Source: Sedimentitalea sp039941015
GTDB lineage: Bacteria > Pseudomonadota > Alphaproteobacteria > Rhodobacterales > Rhodobacteraceae
Length of the DNA: 64,000 nt
Assembly (NCBI RefSeq): GCF_039941015.1
Contig: NZ_JBDVFI010000013.1
Direction: 5' to 3' (one strand)
Below the pieces are notes generated by a model. That model had not been told where the DNA came from, searched no databases, and was given only the letters and a program-made list of their open reading frames with translations. The first letter of the stretch is position 1, and the number at the start of each line of letters is the position of its first letter. This document shows, piece after piece, positions 34,000-43,792 of the stretch. The position numbers and the translations under genes are program-made.

Positions 34000-35504
34000 T
34001 CTGCGGCCTCCTTGTGCCGGGCGAAATCGTCGGGGAACTGGGTCACAGCGGACATGACAGGGAAAGGCGTAAACCCTCCCAATGCGCAGAGCGAGCCGTC
34101 TTGCATGGTTTCGCACAGGTCGGCGAGCAGGGGCAGCGCCGCGGGGTCACCTTCGGCAATGCGGTCAATGGTTTCCACGCCCCGCACCGCGCCGATCCGG
34201 CAGGGCGTGCATTTGCCACAGCTCTCAACCGCGCAAAACTCCATGGCAAAGCGGGCCATGCCCAGCATGTCGGTCGTGTCGTCAAACACTGTCAGACCCG
34301 CATGGCCGATCAACCCGCCTGCCGTGTCGAATTCTTCGTACCCCAAGGGCGTGTCGAATTTCGTGACCGGCATGTAGGCACCCAGCGGCCCACCGACCTG
34401 CACCGCCTTAACCGGGTTGCCCGAACGTGTCCCGCCGCCAAGATCGTTGACCACCTCGCCAAGGGTGATGCCAAAGGCCGTCTCGAACAGCCCACCGCGC
34501 GCCACGTTCCCTGCGATCTGCAACGTCACCGTACCGCGCGAGCGGCCAAGGCCGAAGTCAGCATAATGTTGCGCGCCTTTTTCAAAGATCACCGGCACAG
34601 TGGCGAGGCTGATCACATTGTTCACTACTGTCGGGCGGCCAAGAAACCCCTCCAGCGCTGGCAGAGGTGGTTTGGCACGGACCACACCGCGCTTGCCTTC
34701 GAGCGAATTCAACAACGAGGTTTCCTCGCCGCACACATATGCTCCGGCGCCCTTGCGGATTTCCATGTCGAACGCCTTTCCCGAACCGAGCACATCCTTG
34801 CCCAACACACCTGCGGCACGCGCGATTTCCACGGCACGGGTCATCACCGCGATGGCGTCGGGATACTCCGAACGCAGATAGATATACCCCTGCGTTGCGC
34901 CCACACCGATCCCGGCAATCGCCATACCTTCGATCAGGGTAAAGGGATCCCCCTCCATCAACATGCGATCGGCAAAGGTGCCGCTGTCGCCTTCGTCAGC
35001 ATTGCAAACGATATATTTTTGCGGGCCGTCCGCGTCGTGGACGGTCTGCCATTTGATGCCAGTCGGAAAACCCGCTCCACCGCGACCGCGCAGGCCGGAT
35101 GTCTTGACCTCGTCAACGATCTGCTGACCGCTCATGTCAAGCGCGCGTTGCAGTCCGCTCAGCCCCCCATGTGCCTTGTAATCACGCAATGACAGCGGGT
35201 CGATCACGCCGACGCGGGCAAAGGTTAGCCGGGTCTGGCGTTTCAGCCAGTCCAACTCCTCGACCGGGCCAAGCGCCTTGGCGCTGGTGCCATCCAGAAT
35301 GGCCGCTACGTCGCCGGGGTCTGAAGGGCCAAAACCGTGTCGTACGCCGTTTACCTCGATCTCGACCAGCGGTTCGAGCCAGATCATCCCTCGCGATCCC
35401 GTGCGGATGATCTCGGCCTCGGGCGCGGCAGCGCGCAGGGCGGCGGCGACATCCTCGGCACCCAAAGCCTTGGCGGCGCTGTCCATGGGCAGGAAAATTC
35501 TCAT
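33996..35504 (-). CDS. fdsB: Formate dehydrogenase beta subunit FdsB
   Basis: A 502-residue NuoF-like diaphorase subunit binding FMN, NAD and a [4Fe-4S] cluster. Visible: GRGGAGFPTGIKW (NADH/FMN), GAGAYVCGEETSLL, and ESCGKCTPCRIG. The first ~100 residues form a thioredoxin-like extension. It overlaps fdsG by four bases. It passes electrons from FdsA to NAD. Confidence 0.92.
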   Translation of the reverse strand: MRIFLPMDSAAKALGAEDVAAALRAAAPEAEIIRTGSRGMIWLEPLVEIEVNGVRHGFGPSDPGDVAAILDGTSAKALGPVEELDWLKRQTRLTFARVGVIDPLSLRDYKAHGGLSGLQRALDMSGQQIVDEVKTSGLRGRGGAGFPTGIKWQTVHDADGPQKYIVCNADEGDSGTFADRMLMEGDPFTLIEGMAIAGIGVGATQGYIYLRSEYPDAIAVMTRAVEIARAAGVLGKDVLGSGKAFDMEIRKGAGAYVCGEETSLLNSLEGKRGVVRAKPPLPALEGFLGRPTVVNNVISLATVPVIFEKGAQHYADFGLGRSRGTVTLQIAGNVARGGLFETAFGITLGEVVNDLGGGTRSGNPVKAVQVGGPLGAYMPVTKFDTPLGYEEFDTAGGLIGHAGLTVFDDTTDMLGMARFAMEFCAVESCGKCTPCRIGAVRGVETIDRIAEGDPAALPLLADLCETMQDGSLCALGGFTPFPVMSAVTQFPDDFARHKEAAE

Positions 35505-35977
35505 GCGCCTGCCTCCGCCAATACCTTGTCGAGCTTTGCTTCGTCCACTCGACCGATCACACGGTCATCGATCATCACGGCCGGGGCACAGGCGCACAGG
35601 CCAAGACAATAAACCGGCTCGACAGTCACCGCGCCATTAGTGGTGGTTCCATGCCACTCGAGGCCCAGCTTGGCCAGCAACGCCTCGGCTACGGTACCAC
35701 CACCTACCGATTGGCAGGACTCGGCGCGACAAACCTTCAGCACATGGCGCCCCGCAGGCGCTTCGCGGAAATCGTGGTAGAAGGAGATGACGCCATGCAG
35801 TTCGGCGCGGGAAATGTTCAGGATATCGCAGATCGGCTTGTGTGAGGCCTCGGGAATATGCCCAAACCTGTCTTGCAGATCATGCAGGATGGGCAGAAGT
35901 GGCCCCTCACGCTCGGCATGGGCGCTTACGAGAGCGTGCAGCTCCTCGCCTGAGGGTGTTGATGCGGGTGGTTGCAT
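35501..35977 (-). CDS. fdsG: Formate dehydrogenase gamma subunit FdsG
   Basis: A 158-residue NuoE-like thioredoxin-fold protein with a [2Fe-2S] cluster; cysteines in CRAESCQSVGG and CLGLCACAPA. First gene of the formate dehydrogenase operon, 92 bases after the LysR gene on the same strand. Together with FdsB it forms the NADH-generating part of the enzyme. Confidence 0.9.
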   Translation of the reverse strand: MQPPASTPSGEELHALVSAHAEREGPLLPILHDLQDRFGHIPEASHKPICDILNISRAELHGVISFYHDFREAPAGRHVLKVCRAESCQSVGGGTVAEALLAKLGLEWHGTTTNGAVTVEPVYCLGLCACAPAVMIDDRVIGRVDEAKLDKVLAEAGA

Positions 35978-36054
35978 AGGCTGGCCCCTTGGTTGAGTCG
36001 GACCAGAATAAGCAGAGGCAAAGTTCCGTTATCAATATCGGTATTCCGTTAAGC

Positions 36055-36071
36055 GATAGTAATTCTCTATC
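36055..36071. promoter_or_regulatory. LysR-box-like inverted repeat upstream of fdsG
   Basis: GATAG-TAATTCT-CTATC is a perfect 5-base inverted repeat with 7-base spacer, containing a T-N11-A core as in LysR sites. It overlaps the end of the LysR gene and lies about 80 bases before fdsG, the usual distance for an activator. Confidence 0.45.
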
Positions 36072-36957
36072 AAGGATTTGCCGATATTCGCCGCGCTTCG
36101 CGCAGGAGCGCATCAAGCACAGGTGTGTGCGGTTCGCGATACGGAGCGACAAGGCCCACGGTGTGATTTGGCTCCTTGCCCTTCATCGGAACCAGCGACA
36201 GTGGCTTTCCCGCGACAAGAAAGCCTGCCATGTCTTCGGGAAGAACCGTCAGATACCCGCCGGTCTCAACATGCGCCACTAGGACGACTGCGGAATTGGA
36301 CTCGACGCTGGCCGCCGGGGTGATGCCGACGGATGCAAAATTCCGATTGATGATCCGGCGGTTCTGCATGTCTGGCGTCAACAGGCATAGCTTTTGGTCG
36401 AACAACTCTCTCCAACCCACAGCACTGCGGCTGGCGAATACGGAATCCGACCGGCAAATGAGCATGAAACGCTCTTCATAAAGCGCCTCGGTGCTGACCC
36501 GCCCCATGGGTTCATTGTCGAGATAGGAAATGCCGGCGTCCACCTCGTGATTGTCGAGCATCGCCAGAATTTCTATCGAGGTGCGCGACAGGATTCTGAA
36601 CCTGACATTAGGGTGTTTCGCACTGAACCGGGTAGAGAGCTTTGATGCCCAGGTCAGCGCCGTAGGAATGACCGCAATGCGCAATTGCCCAGAAAGGCCG
36701 TGTTTCTTAAAGCGCATTTCCTCGCGTAGCTGGCGTGCATCGCCCACGATTTTTCTGGCCCAGACCAGCGCACTCTGACCTTCCGGCGTCAACCCGCCAA
36801 AGCGCGAGCCACGGTGAACCAACTTCACGCCCAATTGCGCCTCAAGCTGCTTGATCCCGGCAGACAGGGTTGGCTGGGCGATGTTCAGACGTTCGGCGGC
36901 GCGACCAAAGTGGCTTTCGCGGGCGAGGGCGATAAACATTTCCAGCTTGTCGAGCAT
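36070..36957 (-). CDS. LysR-family regulator of the formate dehydrogenase operon
   Basis: A 295-residue LysR protein. N-terminal winged HTH (ESHFGRAAERLNIAQPTLSAGIKQLE around residues 14-40) and a periplasmic-binding-like effector domain starting about residue 92. It is upstream of and codirectional with fdsG, resembling FdsR-type regulators described for formate dehydrogenase operons in other bacteria; the link is positional. Confidence 0.85.
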   Translation of the reverse strand: MLDKLEMFIALARESHFGRAAERLNIAQPTLSAGIKQLEAQLGVKLVHRGSRFGGLTPEGQSALVWARKIVGDARQLREEMRFKKHGLSGQLRIAVIPTALTWASKLSTRFSAKHPNVRFRILSRTSIEILAMLDNHEVDAGISYLDNEPMGRVSTEALYEERFMLICRSDSVFASRSAVGWRELFDQKLCLLTPDMQNRRIINRNFASVGITPAASVESNSAVVLVAHVETGGYLTVLPEDMAGFLVAGKPLSLVPMKGKEPNHTVGLVAPYREPHTPVLDALLREARRISANP

Positions 36958-37022
36958 TGGGGGCTTTCTGTGGGTGATGGATCAGGGCGCCGGGACATCT
37001 GTAAATGCCCCGGCCCGTTTTG

Positions 37023-38744
37023 TCATTCGCCCGGAACGGCTTGCAGCTCCGGTTCATCGTGGTGGTGATGCTCCTTTACCGGCTTCATCAGCAGGTTGGC
37101 AAACAATGCCACCACCAGCAGGGCCGCCATGCAGTACATCGTGGTATTGTACAGCGATGGCGTGGGATCGATCGTGCCTGCGGGCGCGATTTCCATCAGT
37201 TTGGCAATGGTCACTGTCTTTGCCGCGACCAGCTGATCAAGCTGAACCAGCGGTGCACCGAACTTCTTGGCAAATGTGGCCGGGTCGACCTTGGCGGCCA
37301 GATCCTGGATCGCGTTCGTGACCGACATCTGCCGCAAAGACGTGATGGCCAGCGGCCCGAGCACGCCAGCCGTCGACCATGCGGTCAGTAGCCGCCCATG
37401 AATGCCACCCACATGCATGGTGCCGAACATGTCCGCGAGATAGGCAGGGATCGTGGCGAAGCCGCCGCCATACATCGAGAAGATGATCATTGTCGCGGCA
37501 TAAAAGCCAATCAGGTAGATCAACGCCGGGTTGGTCGCCACGGCAGACGCGAAATAGGGGATCGACAGGTACAGGACCGTGCCCAGAACGAAGAAGCACA
37601 TGTAGGTCGCCTTGCGGCCGATATAGTCCGATGTCGAGGCCCAGAAGAACCGCCCCACCATGTTGAAGACCGAGATCATAAGCACATAGGTCGAGGCAAA
37701 TCCGGCCGTCACGACCAGCGGCATGACCGTGCCAAAGATTTCGGACATCATGGTCTTGGCCACGCCAATCACACCGATCCCCGCCGTCACGTTGAAGCAG
37801 AGCATGATCCAGAGCTGCCAGAATTGCGGAGTCTTCAGCGCTTGGTCGATATGGACGTTGTTGTCACTGACCATGCCCGAGGTCGCAACTTTCGGCGTCC
37901 AGCCAGCAGGTTTCCAGTCTTTCGCGGGGACGCGGTACTGAAACGACGCAAGGATCATGACGATAAAATAGATGACGCCTAGCGTCATGAAGGTTTGCGC
38001 GGCGCCGGTCGCACCAGTTCCAACGACGTAGACGCCTGCTTGTCCGGCGAAATTGGCAGCCTGCGCGGCAGACGCGATTACCACCTCGACGCGCCCGCCT
38101 GCCGTTTCGGCAAAGATGCGGCCATTCTCGACCACGGTTGCGACGGCGTTCTGCGCACCTAGGTATTCGGGTGCCTTGGCGTAGAGGTTCAGGAGCCAGC
38201 CATTGACCGGGGCCGCGATCATCGCGCCGCCGCCAAAGCCCATGATCGCCATGCCCGTCGCCATGCCGCGCCGGTCGGGAAACCAACGGATCAGCGTTGA
38301 AACAGGCGAGACATAGCCAAGCCCTAGGCCACAGCCGCCCAGTACCCCATAGCCCAGATAGACGAGCCAGAGTTGATGGCTGGATATTCCCATCGAGCCG
38401 ATGATGAACCCGCCGCCCCACAGGAACGCCGCGACCACCCCGACCATGCGGGGGCCGACCTCTTCCAGCCATTTGCCCGCAAAGGCGGCGGAGAGACCGA
38501 GAAACACGATTGCCACGGAAAAGATCCATACGACTGAACTCAGGCTCCAGTCATCTGCGCTCGACGCGACCACGCCCAATTCTCGCGTGAGCGGCGGGTT
38601 GAAGACCGACCATGCATAGACCGAGCCGATGCACAGGTGGATGGCGATCGACGCTGGCGGCACCCGCCAGCGGTTGAAGCCGGGTTCGGCGACGATATGG
38701 CTCTTGTGCAAGAAGCCCAACGCACCGGTTGAGGCGTTGCTCAT
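37023..38744 (-). CDS. OFA-family MFS transporter (oxalate/formate antiporter-like)
   Basis: A 573-residue major-facilitator protein of the OFA type with about 12 membrane segments. The N-terminal NRWRVPPASIAIHLCIGSVYAWSVF is family-typical. Between helices 6 and 7 there is a long insert around residues 200-270 (Ala/Val/Gly rich). GGGAGGAAC precedes the ATG at 38744; the frame upstream to 38837 is not needed. Located upstream of the LysR-fds genes, it may import or export formate, oxalate or another monocarboxylate. Confidence 0.8.
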   Translation of the reverse strand: MSNASTGALGFLHKSHIVAEPGFNRWRVPPASIAIHLCIGSVYAWSVFNPPLTRELGVVASSADDWSLSSVVWIFSVAIVFLGLSAAFAGKWLEEVGPRMVGVVAAFLWGGGFIIGSMGISSHQLWLVYLGYGVLGGCGLGLGYVSPVSTLIRWFPDRRGMATGMAIMGFGGGAMIAAPVNGWLLNLYAKAPEYLGAQNAVATVVENGRIFAETAGGRVEVVIASAAQAANFAGQAGVYVVGTGATGAAQTFMTLGVIYFIVMILASFQYRVPAKDWKPAGWTPKVATSGMVSDNNVHIDQALKTPQFWQLWIMLCFNVTAGIGVIGVAKTMMSEIFGTVMPLVVTAGFASTYVLMISVFNMVGRFFWASTSDYIGRKATYMCFFVLGTVLYLSIPYFASAVATNPALIYLIGFYAATMIIFSMYGGGFATIPAYLADMFGTMHVGGIHGRLLTAWSTAGVLGPLAITSLRQMSVTNAIQDLAAKVDPATFAKKFGAPLVQLDQLVAAKTVTIAKLMEIAPAGTIDPTPSLYNTTMYCMAALLVVALFANLLMKPVKEHHHHDEPELQAVPGE

Positions 38745-38994
38745 GATTGTTCCTCCCTTTGGTGTTTCCGGCGCGCCTTCCTCCAGACGCGCGGGGGACA
38801 TGCAATCGCATGCTTCACCAGCAAAGGCCGATGGCACCTTGCAAGGTCAAGAAAATTTTACTAGCGTTATCAATGAATTAAATGACTAAATGTCCGATGC
38901 TTGGCACTACCTTGATCACATTCGGAACAATCTGTCCAACATCTGCTCTCGCTGCCGGAGGATTTCGGGACATTCTGTCCAAATCGCCGATCGT

Positions 38995-40935
38995 TCAGAT
39001 TTTTTCCACTGGTAGGCGGACTTCGAACGTGCTGCCGACACGCGGGGTCGATTGTGCGGTGATCTGACCACCTGCGCGACTCACGATCTGGCGGCTGATC
39101 GACAGGCCCAGCCCGGTGCCCTGCGCCTGTTTCGTGGTAAAGAACGGGTCGAATATGCGCGCCAGCGTTGCCGGGTCGATGCCTTTTCCCGTGTCCTTGA
39201 CCGTGAGAACAATCTCGTCTGCCTCTTCGGCGGTGGTCACGTCTAACGTACCGCCGCCGGGCATGGCATGCACTGCGTTCAGGATGAGGTTGACGATCAC
39301 TTGCTGCAGCTCGGTGCGTGATATCCGCACCGAGGATATGTTCGCGGCCTCAACCGTACAGGTGATCCGTGCGGCGTCGATCTGGTGGCGGGTCAGAACC
39401 AGGCAATCGTTCAGCACCTGTGAGGGGTCTACCAGACGATCCGCGCCGGAATACTCCTCGGGGCTGGCGAAATGCAGCAGCTTGGAAACGATAACCCCGA
39501 TGCGATAGACTTGGTCATCGATCAGGCGAAATTCCTCGTCCGCCTTTTGCGCGGCGTCACCCAGATTGCTGCGGGCGAGGTCCAGATTGCCCTGAATCAC
39601 CGCCACCGGGTTGTTGATTTCATGCGCGACTGAGGCCGTGATTTCTCCGACGGCGGCGAGCTTTTCCGAGATGATCAGGCGCTCTGTGGTCTGTTCCAGT
39701 TGCTGATGCGCTTCGCGCAGGTCTCGCGTGCGGTCTGCAACCCGCTGCTCCAGCGTTTCGCCCCATTCACGCAACTCGCGGTCGCGTTGTTCCAACCCGT
39801 CAAGCAGGCTGTCAAAATGGCGCGCCACCTGAGCGATTTCGCCATCGGTCTTGACCGGGGGATTGCGCGCGCTCAGATCGCCGCTTTCAACCCGGTCGAT
39901 GGTACGGGTCATGCCTTCAAGCGGGCGAAAGATGCGACCGGCCCACCGCAGGAACACCGGCACCGAGACCAGCGCAATCAGCAGAAAGGCCACGCTGAGG
40001 GCGATGACCGAGTTGCGCTTGGCCGCGCTGAAAGGCGTTTCAAGGAACCCGACATACAGCATGCCAACCGGCGTGCCATAGCTGTCGAGGATGGGTTCAT
40101 AGGCGGATATGTACCAGTCGTTGACCACAAACGCGCTGTCCAGCCAGACCCGGCCCTCGTCCAGCACCTGCGCCCGGACCTCGGCGGAAACGCGCGTGCC
40201 CAGGGCGCGTACGTTCTCGAACAGGCGCACATTGGTGGAAATGCGCACATCGTCAAGGAACAGGGTCGCGGTGCCCTGGCTGCCCTCGGGCAGGCTTTCG
40301 TCACGATAGACCAGCGCATTGATCGTATCGATGAAATCGAGGTTCCGGTTCAGCAGCCGCCCACCTACCAGCGCCGCCCGCGTTCCGTCTGGCAGGACCA
40401 GCGGCGCGGCAGAATGGATGACCAGGCCCCGCGTCTCGACCGAGCGGCCGGTTGGCACGGCGCCCCGGGTCGGGACCAGCGGGATCTCGGCGCGGGGCGC
40501 CAGATCCGGCGATAGCGCCGTGAGCGTGCCCGCATCGAACACATCGATCCGGCTTTGCCATTGTCCGCCAAGCGCACCCTGCACCACGGGCCAGGTGTCG
40601 TCGCTGGTGATGTGAAGAAAATCAAAGCCCAGCTTGGCCCGATTACTGGCGAGAAAGTCGTCGCGCTTACCCGCATTCAGCGCTTGTTGCAGGTCGACCG
40701 AGCGGGCGATGGCGTCAACGCGCTCCCCCGAGATTTCGATCAACTGGCCAAGGTATTGATCCGCAATGGTCAGATCGCCCGTCACCTTGTTGACGAGGAT
40801 CGCATCCACCTTACCCGACCAGCGCCAGACCGTGCTCCCCAGCAGGATCGGCAAGAGCACGAGCATCGGCAGTAGCGCGATAACCAGCAGCCGCACCCGA
40901 ACTGAGCGCAGGGCGTTGGGCAGACGCGACTTCAA
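38995..40935 (-). CDS. Sensor histidine kinase, DctB-like
   Basis: A 646-residue membrane kinase: transmembrane helix at about 13-35, a 280-residue periplasmic Cache-like sensor domain, a second helix near 310-330, HAMP, a coiled-coil linker with QRDRELREWGETLEQR, and the kinase core: H-box VAHEINNPVAVIQG, N-box NLILNAVHAM, G1 DTGKGID and G2 GTGLGLSIS. It begins with TTG directly abutting the response-regulator stop, so the two are coupled. Cache domains of this class bind small organic acids. Confidence 0.85.
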   Translation of the reverse strand: MKSRLPNALRSVRVRLLVIALLPMLVLLPILLGSTVWRWSGKVDAILVNKVTGDLTIADQYLGQLIEISGERVDAIARSVDLQQALNAGKRDDFLASNRAKLGFDFLHITSDDTWPVVQGALGGQWQSRIDVFDAGTLTALSPDLAPRAEIPLVPTRGAVPTGRSVETRGLVIHSAAPLVLPDGTRAALVGGRLLNRNLDFIDTINALVYRDESLPEGSQGTATLFLDDVRISTNVRLFENVRALGTRVSAEVRAQVLDEGRVWLDSAFVVNDWYISAYEPILDSYGTPVGMLYVGFLETPFSAAKRNSVIALSVAFLLIALVSVPVFLRWAGRIFRPLEGMTRTIDRVESGDLSARNPPVKTDGEIAQVARHFDSLLDGLEQRDRELREWGETLEQRVADRTRDLREAHQQLEQTTERLIISEKLAAVGEITASVAHEINNPVAVIQGNLDLARSNLGDAAQKADEEFRLIDDQVYRIGVIVSKLLHFASPEEYSGADRLVDPSQVLNDCLVLTRHQIDAARITCTVEAANISSVRISRTELQQVIVNLILNAVHAMPGGGTLDVTTAEEADEIVLTVKDTGKGIDPATLARIFDPFFTTKQAQGTGLGLSISRQIVSRAGGQITAQSTPRVGSTFEVRLPVEKI

Positions 40936-42288
40936 CTAGAGGCCCCAGGACGCACATTTGCGGTCAATCGTCTTGCGCGACACACCCAGTCGTCGGGCGG
41001 CTTCGGAGCGGTTACCGTCCAGCGCCTCGAGCGCGCGTAAGATCTCGCGTTTTTCCATATCCTCGAGCGGCGTGATGTCGTCGGCTATGCCCGTGTTGCC
41101 AAGCGTGTCGAGCGGAAAGCGACCAAAGATCAGCGCTCGCTCGACGAAATTGTGCAGTTCCCGGATATTGCCGGGCCAATCATGGCGCAGCATGGCGGAG
41201 CGGATGGCAGAAGTGATTTCGATCCTTGGCAGGTTGAGCGCCAGTGATATCTCGGTCAGGAACAACTCCGCCAGCTCCAGCACATCGCCGCCGCGATCCT
41301 TGAGCGGAGGCATGGCCACTTCGATAACATTTATCCGAAACAGAAGGTCCTCTCGAAAGGTTCCCGCTTGAACCGCCATTTGCAGCGACTTGCTGGACGC
41401 AATGATGAACCGCAGGTCCAACTGCACGTTGCGTCCGGTTCCAATTGGACGGATCATGCCGTCTTCGAGCACGCGCAACAGGGCGGTTTGCGCGCTGGCA
41501 CTCAATTCGCTCACATCGTCCAGAAAAACAGTTCCGCCCGATGCATGCGCCAACAGCCCCTCGCGGCCGACCTGCGCGCCGGGAAAGGCACCGGGCGCAT
41601 GGCCGAACAGTTCGTATTCGATCATGTCGGCAGGGATCGCGCCACATTGGACCGGTACAAAAGGCGCCACGCCGCGACCGGAATGTAAATGCAAATGACG
41701 TGCGGCGACTTCCTTGCCCGATCCCGATGGTCCGGTGATCATTACAGGTGTCGACAGGGGCGCTACGCGCTCCAGAAGAGCACGAACCTCGCCAATGACA
41801 GGCGAGGCCCCGACCAGTTCCTTGCGGCGATTGCCCCGCGCGGCGGTGTCCAATTCGCGCAGCAAGAGCGCATTCTCGCGTTTCAGTTGCGCCAATTCCA
41901 GACATTTGTGCAGGGCGTTCAATATCTGGTTCGAGCGAAAAGGCTTTATCAGAAAATCCGAAGCACCCGCCCGCATGGCGTCGATCGCAGTTTGCAGATC
42001 TGCATAGGCGGTGATCAGGATCGAGTTGGTAAAGCCGCCCTTGTCGCGTTGTTCCCGAAGCCAATCGAGTCCCTTTTGCCCCGGCATGATGTTGTCGAGC
42101 ACCATCACGTCGTATTGGCGGTCGGACAAAAGGGTTTCGGCGGCACGGGCATCCTCGGCGCTGTCCACCTGGCGGCAGAGCGGTTGTAGAGTCTTGACCA
42201 GAAAATGCCGCATCCCCGGCTCGTCATCGACGATCAGAATGCGCGCCGAGCGCAGCGGATCGGTCCCGTCTTCGGGTAAACTGAGCAT
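40936..42288 (-). CDS. NtrC/DctD-like response regulator with altered GAFTGA loop
   Basis: A 450-residue regulator: receiver domain with phospho-acceptor Asp65 (VMVLDNIMPG), AAA+ domain with Walker A GPSGSGKE at 186 and Walker B TVFLDD at 253, and a C-terminal Fis-type HTH (RSEAARRLGVSRKTIDRK). The sigma-54 contact loop, normally GAFTGA, reads GAFPGA (residues 233-238). GGGAGGAAACC precedes the ATG at 42288. It shares an operon with the sensor kinase; no clear -24/-12 promoter was spotted nearby. Confidence 0.85.
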   Translation of the reverse strand: MLSLPEDGTDPLRSARILIVDDEPGMRHFLVKTLQPLCRQVDSAEDARAAETLLSDRQYDVMVLDNIMPGQKGLDWLREQRDKGGFTNSILITAYADLQTAIDAMRAGASDFLIKPFRSNQILNALHKCLELAQLKRENALLLRELDTAARGNRRKELVGASPVIGEVRALLERVAPLSTPVMITGPSGSGKEVAARHLHLHSGRGVAPFVPVQCGAIPADMIEYELFGHAPGAFPGAQVGREGLLAHASGGTVFLDDVSELSASAQTALLRVLEDGMIRPIGTGRNVQLDLRFIIASSKSLQMAVQAGTFREDLLFRINVIEVAMPPLKDRGGDVLELAELFLTEISLALNLPRIEITSAIRSAMLRHDWPGNIRELHNFVERALIFGRFPLDTLGNTGIADDITPLEDMEKREILRALEALDGNRSEAARRLGVSRKTIDRKCASWGL

Positions 42289-43288
42289 GGTTTCCTCCCG
42301 GTCTCCCCGACCCGTCGCCGACGAGGTTTTCTGCATTTTCTCCAGCGCGCCTTATCTGTTGCGCCAAGAGGCCGGAACTTCAAGGTCGGTTTGTCAAGAA
42401 TTGCGTGACCGCCCCGCTCTTATGGGCACGCCTACCTTGCAGGCGGGTCAGTAGCGCGGAGTGATTGTCAGTCGTGGTGGGCGCTGTTGCATGTGCGGAT
42501 ACCTCCATTAATGAAAGTGTTTTTGGAATTTTGAACATGTGATCGGGAGCGTTCATGTGTCAGGCCTCGATTGTGCGACACTTCACTTGATCGTTGGCCG
42601 GTATAGCTCGTTTGCGGATCAGGTCCAAAACGCGGAGGCGCGGTTGACGCGCGTAGCAACAAGCTGGTTTTCCTGACCCGGTTCTCTTCAATCGGTTGCC
42701 AATGCTGTCAAAAATCTCTCACATTCTTGGTAACCGATGGCCTGATTTATCGCCTTTGTAGGCGGTGGTCTCAGCCATCGGGTCTCCGTGATCCTCACCT
42801 TTTTTCAGCACAGCCAAGATCATCTGTGCCATTCACGGCCCTCCCACACATGCTTGCATGTGTGGGAGCGATTTTGGTCAGTGCGTTTGCAAAAGCCATG
42901 CATGGCGTTCGCGCCAGCATACGGCCAAGCCACGAGCTCTCGTGTGGGCCTCTTTTATTTCCACTTTGATCACGGACATTGCCCCCATGATGAGCAACAG
43001 GCGGATATGCTGATTGATACTCATGAGAGGGCTCCAGGCAGTTCAGGATGTTTGTCACTTCGGCTCTGGTTCTACTGTTTATCTGTCGCGTTGGGGCAGA
43101 ATGATCTGGTCGCGCACGGATTATGCAGCCGCAGGTGTCAGGACCTTCAGGCTGTCGTGTGACAGCCAAAGGTCGTAGCGCCCGATCAAGATAGCGACAT
43201 CGCCATTCAAGAGTCCGGTTGCGCGCGCGGCCAACCGCCCGCTTTCTGCTCACCCGTGATGGCGCTCGCTGTAGTTACAATCAACCAA
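42289..43288. other. Gene-free interval of 1 kb
   Basis: I see no convincing gene between the response regulator and the Rnk-like gene. Open frames on both strands here lack recognisable domains or ribosome sites. The only clear structure is the hairpin at 42841-42868. A decayed insertion or a small RNA cannot be excluded. Confidence 0.5.
42841..42868. repeat. Perfect 13-base hairpin
   Basis: CTCCCACACATGC and GCATGTGTGGGAG are exact inverted repeats around TT. Only a weak ATTTT follows on the plus strand, so it is either an imperfect terminator or another structural element. No gene ends close by on either strand. Confidence 0.7.
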
Positions 43289-43705
43289 CTATTCCACGCG
43301 GATGACAGTCAGCATCCTGCGCTGGTTGGCGCGTGTGTCCCAGTGGAAAACAGCGCCTTCGGCCAGCCCCAACAATGCGACACCGATCGGTGTCAGGATT
43401 GATACGCGCTGGTGGGTGATGTCTGCTTCTTCGGGAAACACCAGCGTCACGGTCTTTTCCAGACCGGTGCTCTCATCCCGGTAGGTCACAGTGTTGCCGA
43501 TCGATACGACGTTTGCCGGCATTTTGGCGGGCGTGACGATCCGGGCGCGCCCGATCTCTTCCAGCAGGCGGTCGGCCAACGTCGGATTGCGCTGCATTGC
43601 GCCCTCTGCAAGGGCTTCCAAGTGTACGAGATCATCGGCATTGATGACGATTTTGGGCGCCCGTGTGCGGCGCTTTGGAGCGCTCTTGGTCATTTCGGTT
43701 AACAT
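43289..43705 (-). CDS. Rnk-like (GreA/GreB-family) protein
   Basis: A 138-residue protein with a helical N-terminus (LVHLEALAEGAMQRNPTLADRLLEEI) and a GreA/GreB-type C-terminal domain (GNTVTYRD--TG then ISILTPIGVALLGLAEGA-like segment), the layout of Rnk, a regulator of nucleoside diphosphate kinase that binds RNA polymerase. AGGAGG sits 8 bases before the ATG. A second protein of the same C-terminal type follows upstream. Confidence 0.75.
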   Translation of the reverse strand: MLTEMTKSAPKRRTRAPKIVINADDLVHLEALAEGAMQRNPTLADRLLEEIGRARIVTPAKMPANVVSIGNTVTYRDESTGLEKTVTLVFPEEADITHQRVSILTPIGVALLGLAEGAVFHWDTRANQRRMLTVIRVE

Positions 43706-43792
43706 TGGTCAGCCTCCTAGATTTCATGGTGTATCTGGCGAATGATCTGTCGCCGTAGGTTGACGGTTTCTGAAAGAGATTTCAGTCAGAGT

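Noticed and set aside
33055..34377. 440-codon plus-strand open frame opposite fdsA/fdsB
   Set aside because: Antisense to the ferredoxin-like parts of fdsA and the end of fdsB; no family pattern.
38897..38912. TGGCAC-N4-TTGA resembling a sigma-54 -24/-12 promoter
   Set aside because: The spacer is one base short, the -12 half is TTGA rather than TTGC, and it points away from the OFA gene.
42795..43253. 152-codon minus-strand frame in the gene-free interval
   Set aside because: No ribosome site or domain; Arg-rich composition; crosses the perfect hairpin.
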